DNA of 64,000 bases, taken from Flavobacterium foetidum (GTDB taxonomy: Bacteria; Bacteroidota; Bacteroidia; Flavobacteriales; Flavobacteriaceae). The translations under genes were made by a program, and so were the position numbers. Below are positions 42,897 through 51,180 of the stretch, in pieces. Positions within the stretch are counted from its first letter, which is position 1. Each line of letters starts with the position of its first letter. A model generated the notes under the pieces. It saw only the letters and a program-made list of their open reading frames with translations. It was not told the DNA's origin and made no database searches. The stretch covers positions 434,001 to 498,000 of the forward strand of contig NZ_SJTF01000001.1 of assembly GCF_004634245.1 (NCBI RefSeq), in the 5' to 3' direction.

Positions 42897-43778
42897 ATGG
42901 CTTCAGGATTTTTTGTTCTATTAGATGATATCGCAGCAATTATGGATGATGTTGCAGTAATGAGTAAAGTTGCTGCAAAAAAAACAGCTGGAATTTTGGG
43001 TGATGACTTAGCAGTAAATGCAGAAAAAGCTTCTGGATTTGCCTCTTCAAGAGAATTACCGGTTTTATGGGCAATAAGCAAAGGTTCGTTATTGAATAAA
43101 ATCATTATTCTTCCAATTGCATTCTTGCTGAGCGCGTTTCTTCCAGTTGCCATCATCGTAATTCTTGTTCTGGGCGGACTTTTCCTGGCTTATGAAGGAG
43201 CCGAAAAAATCTACGAATTTGTTTTTCCACATAAACACGACGAGTCAGAAGGAATAACAAATGAAACTCTTACTGAAGAACAAATTCTAGAAATTGAAAA
43301 AGGAAAAATAAAGTCAGCAATCGTAACCGATTTTATTTTATCTGTAGAAATCGTAATTATAGCGTTAGGAACCGTAATAGAAGAACCTTTGACGCAGCAG
43401 ATTATGGTAACTTCAATAATCGCATTGGTAGCAACAATAGGAGTTTACGGAATTGTAGCGCTTATTGTTAGAATGGACGAGGCAGGTTACAAACTCATAA
43501 AACACAGCAAGAGCGAAAAGAGCCTTTCTAGATTTATTGGAAATTTATTGGTAAAAGCTCTTCCATTGGTGATAAAAGGCCTAACAGTAATTGGTACAAT
43601 TGCATTGCTTTTGGTAGCTGGTGGAATATTTGTGCACTATATTCCATATTTCCATCATTTGTCGGAAGAAATTAAAATCCCTGCAATTATAAAAGAATTT
43701 ACGGTTGGTCTAGTATTAGGATTTGTAGTTCTACTAGTGATCAACCTCTTCAAAAAGATTTTTAAAAAGAAAGCATAA
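42897..43778 (+). CDS. DUF808 family inner-membrane protein (YedI-like)
   Basis: A 293-residue membrane protein recognised by its conserved opening MASGFFVLLDDIAAIMDD and the AAKKTAGILGDDLAVNAEKA stretch, which are near-invariant in DUF808. It has about six hydrophobic helices and a charged loop after YEFVFPHKHDE. Length fits E. coli YedI. Function is not known for any family member. It is closed by a terminator at 43801-43829. Confidence 0.9.
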   Translation: MASGFFVLLDDIAAIMDDVAVMSKVAAKKTAGILGDDLAVNAEKASGFASSRELPVLWAISKGSLLNKIIILPIAFLLSAFLPVAIIVILVLGGLFLAYEGAEKIYEFVFPHKHDESEGITNETLTEEQILEIEKGKIKSAIVTDFILSVEIVIIALGTVIEEPLTQQIMVTSIIALVATIGVYGIVALIVRMDEAGYKLIKHSKSEKSLSRFIGNLLVKALPLVIKGLTVIGTIALLLVAGGIFVHYIPYFHHLSEEIKIPAIIKEFTVGLVLGFVVLLVINLFKKIFKKKA

Positions 43779-43800
43779 TAAAAATCAAATAGACATTTCA

Positions 43801-43829
43801 AAAAACATCAGTTAATGCTGGTGTTTTTT
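43801..43829 (+). terminator. Terminator of the DUF808 gene
   Basis: A stem of about 11 bp, AAAAACATCAG/CTGGTGTTTTT, with one T-G pair and a T-run, starts 23 bases after the stop. Confidence 0.75.
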
Positions 43830-43835
43830 TGTTTT

Positions 43836-43945
43836 GGGAGCAGATTGAATCGTTTTTAAAAGAACGTTTTGTCCCGCTATCCGTTCCAATCTTTTGCGCC
43901 GAACCCCGGCACAAAAGGATTTCCTCTTCTATCGGGGCTACCTAG
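43836..43945 (-). ncRNA. Flavo-1-like structured RNA element
   Basis: On the minus strand the region opens with TAGCCCCGATAGAAGAGG, has a central hairpin of 11 or more bp (CTTTTGTGCCG/CGGCGCAAAAG around GGGTT), then ATTGGAACGGATAGCGGGA and a distal GCTCCC. This word order recurs in many flavobacterial genomes, and I believe it is the Flavo-1 RNA motif; I cannot run the covariance model. It fills most of the gap between two + strand genes and would be transcribed separately. A decayed copy lies at 9383-9470. Confidence 0.5.
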
Positions 43946-44116
43946 AAAATTTTATTTTTATAAGAAATAACGGTATTTTTTAAATATTTTTTTATGAAAT
44001 AAATTCCTGATTCCGAATTGCTTAATACTTATTTCAACCTTTTTAACATTTTTTCTAAGCAACCATTGCAACCAAGACACGTCTTCATAGTAATTAACAA
44101 TTAATTATTATTTTAT

Positions 44117-44527
44117 ATGAAAAGTTTTAGATTAAAATCAGTTTTGGTAGTATTATTTTTATCAATTGCATTTGTTTCATGCAGTAATGATGACGACGAG
44201 AAAACTCCGGTTGTAACTACAAAGGCTGCTTTCGTAACAGAAATCAAAGGACCAACAACAGGAAAAGTAAATGACGAATTAAGTTATGATGTAACTTATG
44301 TTGTAGATAATGCCTGTGCAGAATTCGATAAAATTTCAGAAGTAACAATTGGAGATGTAAAGGGACTACAGGTAATTGCAAAATATCCATCAGAAGTTTG
44401 CACGCAGCAAGTTCCAGATCCTAAAAAGACAGTTTACAAATTCAAAGCAACCGCGAAAGGAACTTTCGAAATTAAATTCAAAAAATCAGAAACTGAATTC
44501 TTAACTCAGAAAGTGGTGATTGAATAA
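44117..44527 (+). CDS. Small lipoprotein with beta-sandwich-like domain
   Basis: A 136-residue envelope lipoprotein. The signal peptide ends in the lipobox FVSC at residue 22, followed by the acidic SNDDDEK, a pattern that favours surface export in Bacteroidota lipoproteins. The mature part is strand-rich with two conserved-looking cysteines (NACAEFD and EVCTQQV) that could form a disulfide. The end, GTFEIKFKKSETEFLTQKVVIE, looks like the last strands of an Ig-like sandwich. Function unknown. Confidence 0.7.
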   Translation: MKSFRLKSVLVVLFLSIAFVSCSNDDDEKTPVVTTKAAFVTEIKGPTTGKVNDELSYDVTYVVDNACAEFDKISEVTIGDVKGLQVIAKYPSEVCTQQVPDPKKTVYKFKATAKGTFEIKFKKSETEFLTQKVVIE

Positions 44528-44602
44528 CGACTAATATTGATATTTTTTAGGTTGATAAGCCATTTTGCAGAGGTTTTTAATCGATGTGAAATGGTTTTCT
44601 TT

Positions 44603-44638
44603 TTTGACTTTAATAGGTGAACGAAATCTTTATCTTTG
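44603..44638 (+). promoter_or_regulatory. Promoter of the toxin-antitoxin pair
   Basis: TTTG at 44603-44606 and a perfect TATCTTTG at 44631-44638 are 24 bases apart, slightly wide for the consensus. The antitoxin start follows 16-22 bases later. Confidence 0.5.
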
Positions 44639-44660
44639 AAAGATTAAAAAAAATATGATT

Positions 44661-44906
44661 ATGGGAGCCTTAGAGTTGAGAGAAAGTGTATTAGAATATA
44701 TTAACACGGCTGATGAACGTCTTTTAAAAGTTGTAAAAGCAGTTATTGAAAGTTATCAGGAAGAAGATGTAGTTGCTTTTTCTGTAGAAGGAAAACCAGT
44801 CACTCGAAGTGAATATAAAGCTCAACTGGCTGGTGTCAAAATGGAAATTGAAAGAGGAGAGTATACTTCACAAGAAGATCTAGAGAAAGAATCTGAAAAC
44901 TGGTAA
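44661..44906 (+). CDS. Antitoxin of a RelE/ParE-type pair
   Basis: An 81-residue protein (start at the second ATG, MGALELRES). The sequence has an N-terminal helix pair LRESVLEYINTADERLLKVVKAVIESY typical of small flavobacterial antitoxins, a strand pair (VVAFSVEGKPVTRSEY) and an acidic C-terminus TSQEDLEKESENW that would wrap the toxin. Its TAA overlaps the ATG of the toxin frame by one base. The toxin partner is frameshifted here, so this may be a relic or may now serve only as an orphan antitoxin. Confidence 0.8.
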   Translation: MGALELRESVLEYINTADERLLKVVKAVIESYQEEDVVAFSVEGKPVTRSEYKAQLAGVKMEIERGEYTSQEDLEKESENW

Positions 44907-45197
44907 TGGATAAGTTTTTAAAAGTTATTTGGACTAATTCGGCCAAAAATGAGCTTAAAACTATTTACAATTACTATAAAGAGAAATCTGTTCAAGGCGC
45001 AAATAATATTAAAAATGAAATTTTGGATGCCACTAAAAAAATACGCTTTAGTGAGCAATATCAAAAAGATGAGATTGAGCTTGAGTATCGAAGAATAATA
45101 ATAAAGGGATTATAAAGTTTTATATCTTGAAGAGAATGATGTGATTTATATATGTAAAATATTTTCTACAAAACGAGATAGTATCAAACAATTATAA
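44906..45197 (+). pseudogene. RelE/ParE-type toxin, frameshifted
   Basis: The first 69 codons (VIWTNSAKNELKTIYNYYKEK, up to YRRIIIKGL) code for the N-terminal two-thirds of a RelE/ParE toxin and then hit TAA at 45113-45115. Removing one T from the TT at 45110-45111 opens a frame that continues YKVLYLEENDVIYICKIFST and KRDSIKQL to a TAA at 45195-45197, which is exactly the missing C-terminal strand and conserved FxTRR-like end. So a single-base insertion has broken the toxin. It could also be a sequencing error in this short T-run. Confidence 0.8.
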
Positions 45198-45198
45198 G

Positions 45199-45222
45199 AA
45201 GAGCTTTGAAGCTCTTTTTATA
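45199..45222 (+). terminator. Terminator after the toxin relic
   Basis: AAGAGCT TTGA AGCTCTT followed by Ts begins two bases after the restored toxin stop, fitting the end of the original toxin gene at 45197. Confidence 0.7.
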
Positions 45223-45296
45223 TCTGAGTTAAGTAAATTGAACTGGCTTTGCCATTCCTTTAAAAAGTATTATTTTTACACTCTAAATTTTATGTC

Positions 45297-46187
45297 ATGG
45301 CGAAAAGAAAATATAAAATATCAGTAATTCAGTTAAACCTGAATGATGTTGCTGAAAATAATCTAAAAAAATGTATCAGCTGGGTAAGAGATGCAGCAAG
45401 CCAAGGGGCAGAGGTAATCTTACTTCCTGAATTATATAGCAGTCATTATTTCTGCCAAAGTGAAGATGTGGATAATTTTGCTTTAGCAGAACCATTATAC
45501 AGTACTTCTTTTGTTGCTTTCAGCGAATTGGCAAAAGAATTAGGAGTTGTGATTATTGTTCCTTTCTTCGAAAAAAGAATGGCTGGAATTTATCATAACA
45601 GTGCTTACATCATCGATGCAGATGGGTCAGAAGCAGGTTTATACCGTAAAATGCACATTCCAGACGATCCGCATTTTTATGAAAAATTCTATTTCACTCC
45701 AGGTGATTTAGGTTTTCAGGCAATCGAAACAAAAAAAGGAACTGTTGGAACCTTAATCTGCTGGGATCAATGGTATCCAGAAGCGGCAAGAATTACAGCT
45801 TTAAAAGGTGCTGAGGTTTTATTTTACCCAACAGCAATTGGATGGCATCCTAAAGAAAAAGAGCAATACGGAGAAAATCAGTACGGAGCTTGGATGAATG
45901 TAATGAAAGGTCACGCGGTTGCAAATGGCGTTTTCGTTGCTGCGGCTAACCGAATTGGTCTTGAAAAATATATCGATGGAACTGACGGAATCCAATTCTG
46001 GGGAGCATCATTTATTGCTGGGCCACAAGGAGAGATTTTAGCTCAGGCATCGCACGATAAAGAAGAAATCCTAATTGCTGAAGTTGATTTAGATCTTCAG
46101 GAAAATGTTCGTCAAAATTGGCCTTTCTTCAGAGACAGAAGAATCGATGCTTTTGAGGATATTACTAAAAGAGCAATCGGTAAATAA
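45297..46187 (+). CDS. aguB: N-carbamoylputrescine amidase
   Basis: A nitrilase-superfamily enzyme of 296 residues that hydrolyses N-carbamoylputrescine to putrescine, ammonia and CO2. The catalytic triad is in LLPELYSSHYF (Glu), YRKMHIPDD (Lys) and TLICWDQWYPEA (Cys). The sequence WDQWYPEAAR and the FYEKFYFTPGD stretch are typical for AguB. Agmatine deiminase, the preceding step, is encoded 3.5 kb away at 49696-50736 on the same strand, with two leftward envelope genes between. A terminator follows. Confidence 0.94.
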   Translation: MAKRKYKISVIQLNLNDVAENNLKKCISWVRDAASQGAEVILLPELYSSHYFCQSEDVDNFALAEPLYSTSFVAFSELAKELGVVIIVPFFEKRMAGIYHNSAYIIDADGSEAGLYRKMHIPDDPHFYEKFYFTPGDLGFQAIETKKGTVGTLICWDQWYPEAARITALKGAEVLFYPTAIGWHPKEKEQYGENQYGAWMNVMKGHAVANGVFVAAANRIGLEKYIDGTDGIQFWGASFIAGPQGEILAQASHDKEEILIAEVDLDLQENVRQNWPFFRDRRIDAFEDITKRAIGK

Positions 46188-46217
46188 TTGATTTTTTTTT
46201 TTTTTTTTAAATATATG

Positions 46218-46251
46218 AAAGAGCTATCCCAAAAAGATAGCTCTTTTTTTT
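46218..46251 (+). terminator. Terminator of aguB
   Basis: A stem of 11 bp, AAAGAGCTATC/GATAGCTCTTT (46218-46228 with 46236-46246), followed by eight Ts. Confidence 0.85.
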
Positions 46252-46254
46252 GTA

Positions 46255-46410
46255 AGCTTCGGAGAAGCTAAATATTTATAGAATTTATATAAGCCAAATG
46301 AAAGAAGCTCCGGAGAAGCGACATATTTTTCCGACTTAATATACCGCTCCTCCGGAGCTTTGTTTTGTATGTACTTGTTATTTCTATAAATATTTAGCTT
46401 CCCCGAAGCT
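46255..46410. repeat. Nested inverted repeats between aguB and the OmpA-like gene
   Basis: Outer arms 46255-46283 and 46382-46410 (29 bp, one mismatch) enclose inner arms 46306-46320 and 46345-46359 (15 bp, one mismatch). Both arm types contain the word GCTTC(C)GGAGAAGC, so each arm can also fold on itself. No gene fits here. It is a compact mobile-looking palindromic element. Confidence 0.85.
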
Positions 46411-46478
46411 TTATTCTAATTGTGAATTAATCGAAAATTATTTTATTGAAAGATTGGTCAGTAATTCTATTTAATAAC

Positions 46479-46515
46479 AAAAAAGAGCTATTCAAAATTG
46501 AATAACTCTTTTTTA
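46479..46515 (-). terminator. Terminator of the OmpA-like gene
   Basis: Minus-strand hairpin with stem segments AAAAAAGAG and TATTCA/TGAATA around an AAAT loop and a T-run, 20 bases beyond the stop codon of the leftward OmpA-like gene. Confidence 0.75.
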
Positions 46516-46534
46516 CGTTTTAGTTTTATATATA

Positions 46535-47794
46535 TTACTTCACTTGGAAAGTAACTCTTCTCACGATTTGACGTGCCTCTTTCGAATTTTTGTTAACCGA
46601 AGTATCCTCTCCGTTAGCAATCACATTCAGTCTCGATGCATCAATTCCTGCATTTATTGCTACTTTTTTCACAGCCTCAGCTCTTTTTCTTGACAATTCA
46701 GTATTGTAGTTTGAATTTCCAATTTCGTCAGCATAACCAATAATGTCTGCCGATTTTCCAGGATTGTTTTTCAAATATTTTACTAAGAAATCAACTCCAG
46801 ATAATGATGCGTTTGTTGGCTTAGAAGAATTGAAATCGAAATAAACATTTACATAACCACCGTTGATTAATTCTTCGACAGTATTGTTTGTAGCATTTCC
46901 GCTTCCTTTTCTCTCATAATTTTTATCTAGGTAGCTTTCCAACTCATCTGGTACACCATTTTGATTGGTATCAATAGATTGTCCTTTTGTATTTACAGCA
47001 ACTCCTGCCACGCTGTTTGGTTCCAAATCGTATAAATCAGCAACTCCATCTTTGTCAGAATCTATAAGACCAGTTTCGATTAAATCCACTCTTTGTTCCA
47101 ATTCAGTAATTCTGTCTTCTTCGCCAACCCAGTCAGCATGTTTTTCATTTTTACCAAGATAGAATGTTAAACCTACCGAAGCATTTAATAAAACACCATC
47201 AAAAGAACCGGTTGTTGTGTTACCCATTCCGTCGAAGTTCCAGTTCTGTCTTCCGTTTACAATTCCGGTAAGGTCACCTGTCAAAGCTACTCTGTTGCTT
47301 AATTTGATTTGTCCAGTAATACCAGCAATTCCGTGTGCCATGTAATCTTGTCCGCCAAAACCAGTTTCTGTGCTAATTTGCGAAACTCCAAAACCACCAT
47401 GTGCCAAAATACCAATTGTATTAGTCCAAGTTTCAAAATTTAATGCACGTCCAACATTAATAACCCCTTGCAAACTTGCTCTTACATAACGGCTTTCAAA
47501 ATCAGGAGTGTTTTTTTTCTCTTTAAACTGGTCATAACCAACATCTAACTTCACACCAAATTTTGGGTTGAACATATATCTCGCACCTAAATCTGCGTGA
47601 AAGAAGTTTAAAGACTCGGTTGTATAACCTGGAGTCATAGCACGTGTTGGCTTGTTTACACCGCCGTTTAATTCGATAGACCATTTATTATATTCCTGGT
47701 CAACATTTGGTTTTGCAGACGTAGTAGTCATATTTTGGGCACCTGCTGTAAGTGCTAATAGTAAAAGTGATACTGATGCTAATTTCTTTTTCAT
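46535..47794 (-). CDS. OmpA-family outer-membrane protein
   Basis: A 419-residue protein. Signal peptide 1-20 (cleavage after TAGA, QN follows), an eight-stranded barrel (about 30-220), a short coiled stretch (ITELEQRVDLIETGL), calcium-binding thrombospondin type-3-like repeats (DSDKDGVADLYDLEPN and DTNQNGVPDELES), and a C-terminal OmpA peptidoglycan-binding domain with NVYFDFNSSKP and IGYADEIGNSNYNTELSRKRAEAV. It links the outer membrane to the cell wall. A -7 box TAATTTTG is at 47835-47842 on the minus strand. This is probably one of the abundant envelope proteins. Confidence 0.93.
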   Translation of the reverse strand: MKKKLASVSLLLLALTAGAQNMTTTSAKPNVDQEYNKWSIELNGGVNKPTRAMTPGYTTESLNFFHADLGARYMFNPKFGVKLDVGYDQFKEKKNTPDFESRYVRASLQGVINVGRALNFETWTNTIGILAHGGFGVSQISTETGFGGQDYMAHGIAGITGQIKLSNRVALTGDLTGIVNGRQNWNFDGMGNTTTGSFDGVLLNASVGLTFYLGKNEKHADWVGEEDRITELEQRVDLIETGLIDSDKDGVADLYDLEPNSVAGVAVNTKGQSIDTNQNGVPDELESYLDKNYERKGSGNATNNTVEELINGGYVNVYFDFNSSKPTNASLSGVDFLVKYLKNNPGKSADIIGYADEIGNSNYNTELSRKRAEAVKKVAINAGIDASRLNVIANGEDTSVNKNSKEARQIVRRVTFQVK

Positions 47795-47945
47795 GATATC
47801 AAAAATTTAATTGGGTTTTTATTTAAACTCCTGACAAAATTATAGCGAGAGTTTTGGAATGTGTTCTATATTGCCTTACATAATTCCCACTATTTAACTT
47901 AGAATTCTGAAAATGTGTTAATTAAATTTCAATTTTTTGCATAAA

Positions 47946-47978
47946 AAAAACGGACAAAATTAAAATTTGTCCGTTTTT
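47946..47978 (-). terminator. Terminator of the choice-of-anchor I gene
   Basis: A perfect 13-bp stem (47946-47958 with 47966-47978) on ACGGACAAA/TTTGTCCGT with flanking A and T runs, 18 bases beyond the stop codon. Confidence 0.85.
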
Positions 47979-47995
47979 AGGTTTAAAAATTCTGG

Positions 47996-49510
47996 TTATT
48001 TTAAATCTGGCTGATAAATTTTTACTGTTCCGTCGCCTTCGCTGCTTACCACTAAAAGGCTTCTTTTGGTCGGACTTTTTGAAGCTGGAATAAAAAGAAT
48101 TCCTTCTGGAGCATCTCCGGTTTTTACGGTCTGTAAATATTGTGGCGAATTAGGATTGGTTACATCATAAGTCATAAAAGCGTCAGATCTTTCAAGTCCA
48201 ACAAAAAGAATGTTTTGATTTCCCATTTTGGCAACATACACAGCTTCTGGCTCAGAACCTTTATCATCACTGCGCTTATCGTCGTAAAGGCCTAGTTCGT
48301 GGGCTTTTTTGTCAAGATCATTTTTACTGTCGTAAACGATTTTTCCAGTATTACCGTTCCAAATCGAGAAAGATCTTGCGCCAAAGCTTACCAATTCGTC
48401 CAAATCTCCGTCGCCATCTGTATCTCCCATATCAGTAACAAGATTCAATCTTCCTAAATTAGCATCTAATTTTAAGTTAGCATCAGGGAAAACCGTTGGG
48501 TCAAGTTTTAAACTTTTCAATCTCTTAATGTCTGAGTAAGCATTGTATTCTCTAGCATCGCCTTCATTAGCAGTAACAAAATAAGGAACATTGCTGGCCG
48601 AAAAATGACTGATTGCATCTGGCATAAATAATCCTTTTACTTTCCATGGGTTAAAAGCGATTTTGTCATCACTATCACTTGGGTCAATTGCATTTTCAGC
48701 AGTATTGAAATCTTTTAGACCTAAAGGATAAATGGCAGTAATAGTTTTAGAAGTTAAATCAACTTTTGCCACACCATTATTTTCTTGTAAAGTTACCCAA
48801 GCTGTTTTTGAATCGTCAGAAATGGTAATGTATTCTGGTTCAATATCCTGAGCAAAACTTTTGGCGAACTTAGAAATTCTGAATCCATCTTTTGACAATG
48901 TTGCTGCCTGACTTGCAAAAGAGCTGAAATCTAAAGTAGTAACACTATAATTGCTTGTTTCAATAATAGAAATGGTTCCGTTTGGATCTTGCGAATAATC
49001 AGTATTTGGCTCCCCTTCGTTTGCCGTCATAATATATTTTCCATCTGGAGAATAGGTAATCATGTCAGGTAAAGCACCAACAGTTATTTGTCTGATTAAG
49101 CTGTAGTCTGAAGTATTGAAAACAACCACTTTTCCGTTAGCCTGTTTGTTTGCAGTAGATTCTAAAGCAACTGCCAATTTTCCATCAAAAACAGAAACGC
49201 TGTTAGCAGCACCTTCATAGGCAGCTAAATCAATTTTCCCAATTTTTGCCGGTTTCGTTGGATCGGTAATGTCAATAACGTCGATTTGATTGACACCACT
49301 ATTGTTTACTGTAAAAAGTCTTTTTGTTTTTTCACAGTAAGCTGAAATTTCTGCAGCAGCTTCGCCACCAATGGTAATAGAACCAATTTCCTTAAAAGTT
49401 GCCGGATTTTCGTTTACAACAACCTCAGGTTCGTTGTTTGAATTTTCATCATTATTACAGCTCGCCATAATAAAAAGAGCAGCCAATAAGGAGATAGATA
49501 ATTTTTTCAT
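47996..49510 (-). CDS. Choice-of-anchor I family surface lipoprotein
   Basis: A 504-residue lipoprotein with lipobox MASC (Cys18) and an acidic linker (NNDENSNNEPE). The mature part is a beta-propeller-like chain of the choice-of-anchor I family: ISAYCEKTKRLFTVN, VIDITDPTKPAKIG, NSVSVFDGKLAVALE, YSPDGKYIMTANEGEPN, and AEYNAYSDI-type segments (here AREYNAYSDIKRL). Related proteins are extracellular, sometimes annotated as alkaline-phosphatase-like. The acidic residues after the cysteine suggest export to the cell surface. Function unclear; fold and location are well supported. Confidence 0.87.
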   Translation of the reverse strand: MKKLSISLLAALFIMASCNNDENSNNEPEVVVNENPATFKEIGSITIGGEAAAEISAYCEKTKRLFTVNNSGVNQIDVIDITDPTKPAKIGKIDLAAYEGAANSVSVFDGKLAVALESTANKQANGKVVVFNTSDYSLIRQITVGALPDMITYSPDGKYIMTANEGEPNTDYSQDPNGTISIIETSNYSVTTLDFSSFASQAATLSKDGFRISKFAKSFAQDIEPEYITISDDSKTAWVTLQENNGVAKVDLTSKTITAIYPLGLKDFNTAENAIDPSDSDDKIAFNPWKVKGLFMPDAISHFSASNVPYFVTANEGDAREYNAYSDIKRLKSLKLDPTVFPDANLKLDANLGRLNLVTDMGDTDGDGDLDELVSFGARSFSIWNGNTGKIVYDSKNDLDKKAHELGLYDDKRSDDKGSEPEAVYVAKMGNQNILFVGLERSDAFMTYDVTNPNSPQYLQTVKTGDAPEGILFIPASKSPTKRSLLVVSSEGDGTVKIYQPDLK

Positions 49511-49637
49511 GTGTTAGTTTTTAGTTTTGGCAAAAGTAATTACAGGGTTTCTGCCAAATATTAAGAAGATATTATATAATCTTTAACTTAAATTTTGACG
49601 GATAATTTTTATAAAATAAAAGATGATTTATGGCTGA

Positions 49638-49670
49638 TTGTTTTATAATCCTAATGAATGCTTATCTTTG
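49638..49670 (+). promoter_or_regulatory. Promoter of aguA
   Basis: TTG at 49638-49640 and a perfect TATCTTTG at 49663-49670 are 22 bases apart. The ATG follows 25 bases later. Confidence 0.6.
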
Positions 49671-49695
49671 CTCTTTCTTAAATTAGAACGTTTTT

Positions 49696-50736
49696 ATGTC
49701 AACAAATAATAGAAGATTTCCAGCAGAATGGGAAAAGCAACAGGGCATTGTATTGTGTTTTCCGCATAATGGCAACGACTGGCCGGGAAAATACGAAGCT
49801 GTTCAATGGGCTTTTGTAGAATTTATAAAAAAGGTAGCCATTTTTGAAACTGTTTTCTTGGTTGTAGCCGATGAAAAACTAAAGGAAAAAGTTGCTGATA
49901 TGCTTGAAAGGGCTCGTGTAAATCTTGAAAATGTTTCGTATATCATTCATAAAACCAACAGAAGCTGGATGCGTGACTCCGGACCAATTATTGTGAAAAA
50001 TGGTTCAAAAAGAGAAGCGCTGAATTTCAATTTCAATGGCTGGGCAAAATATAAAAACTATCAGCTAGATAAATTCGTTCCGGGAAAAGTGGCTGATTTT
50101 ATTGATGTTCCGTTAACTCAGGTTGTATACAAAGGAAAACCGGTAATTGTAGAAGGCGGTGCGATTGATGTAAACGGAAAAGGAACTTTATTGACTTCTG
50201 AGGAATGTTTGATGCATCCAACAATTCAGGTTCGAAATCCTGGCTTTACAAAAGAAGATTACGAAGCAGTTTTCAAAGAATATCTTGGAGTCACTAATGT
50301 AATCTGGCTTGGTGACGGAATAGAAGGAGATGATACTCACGGACACATCGACGATTTATGCCGATTTGTAAATGAAGATACAATCGTAACGATTGTCGAA
50401 ACAGATAAAAATGATTCAAATTACAAACCGTTGCAGGATAATTTGAAACGTCTTCAAAACGCAAAATTAGAAAACGGAAAATCTCCAATAATTGTAGCGC
50501 TTCCAATGCCAAAACGTGTCGATTTTGAAGATTTAAGATTGCCAGCTAGTTATGCTAATTTCTTGATTTTGAATAATTGCGTTTTAGTGCCGACATTTAA
50601 CGATAGCAATGATCGAGTGGCTTTAAATATCTTGGCAGAATGTTTCCCAGACAGAGAAGTAATTGGAATCAGTTGTATTGATTTCATCTGGGGATTCGGA
50701 ACTTTGCATTGTTTAAGCCAGCAGATTCCAGCTTAA
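49696..50736 (+). CDS. aguA: Agmatine deiminase
   Basis: A 346-residue member of the guanidino-group-modifying (Porphyromonas-type PAD) superfamily that converts agmatine to N-carbamoylputrescine. It begins with RRFPAEWEKQQGIVLCFPHN, has the substrate-binding RDSGPI and VEGGAID segments, the catalytic histidine in GDDTHGHIDD, and the catalytic cysteine near the C-terminus in FGTLHCLSQQ. With aguB at 45297 it completes putrescine formation from agmatine. Arginine decarboxylase is not in the window. Confidence 0.94.
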   Translation: MSTNNRRFPAEWEKQQGIVLCFPHNGNDWPGKYEAVQWAFVEFIKKVAIFETVFLVVADEKLKEKVADMLERARVNLENVSYIIHKTNRSWMRDSGPIIVKNGSKREALNFNFNGWAKYKNYQLDKFVPGKVADFIDVPLTQVVYKGKPVIVEGGAIDVNGKGTLLTSEECLMHPTIQVRNPGFTKEDYEAVFKEYLGVTNVIWLGDGIEGDDTHGHIDDLCRFVNEDTIVTIVETDKNDSNYKPLQDNLKRLQNAKLENGKSPIIVALPMPKRVDFEDLRLPASYANFLILNNCVLVPTFNDSNDRVALNILAECFPDREVIGISCIDFIWGFGTLHCLSQQIPA

Positions 50737-50863
50737 TTTTTTTTGCCACAAAGGCACAAAGGCGCAAAGATTTGGTTTTTGGCTTAACTTATATGTTTTT
50801 GTCAGATTTAGCGAAGTCGAAGCCCCGGTAAAGTTTAAGAACAATAATAATTACAAGTAATAT

Positions 50864-50967
50864 TTGTCATTTCGACGTAAGGAGAAATCTCCGCAAGTGA
50901 CTCCGCAACAGTTAGTCAATCTTTATAGAGTTTCTCGTGGAGATTTCTCCTTACGTCGAAATGACAA
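50864..50967. repeat. Perfect 29-bp inverted repeat (TTGTCATTTCGAC type)
   Basis: The arms 50864-50892 and 50939-50967 are exact complements around a 46-base core. The core word GTCATTTCGAC..AAGGAGAAATC is shared with the element at 56380-56485. The 444-bp gap in which it lies has no gene. Confidence 0.9.
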
Positions 50968-51041
50968 AAAATGAGGAAAACTTTGCGTTTTGGCGTCTGT
51001 GCGAGATTAAAAACATACACCAGATCCAGCTTAAAAAAATA

Positions 51042-51106
51042 TTTGCCACAGATTAAAGGATTTTCATAGATTGAAAAATCATTTTAATCTTTTAATCTGT
51101 GGCAAA
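51042..51106. repeat. 16-bp inverted repeat (TTTGCCACAGATTAAA)
   Basis: The arms 51042-51057 and 51091-51106 are exact complements around 33 bases. Together with GCCACAAAGGCACAAAGGCGC at 50750-50770 it belongs to the GCCAC group of elements in this genome. Confidence 0.75.
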
Positions 51107-51115
51107 AAAAGCATA

Positions 51116-51139
51116 AAAAAACCTTGGCGATACCCAAGG
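51116..51139 (-). terminator. Terminator of fahA
   Basis: On the minus strand GCCTTGGGTATCGCCAAGG runs into a T-tract, a 6-bp GC-rich stem plus A/T extension, about 40 bases after the stop codon. Confidence 0.75.
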
Positions 51140-51180
51140 CTTCTGTATTTTTACAATTTTTCAGAATCTTTATCTGTTCT

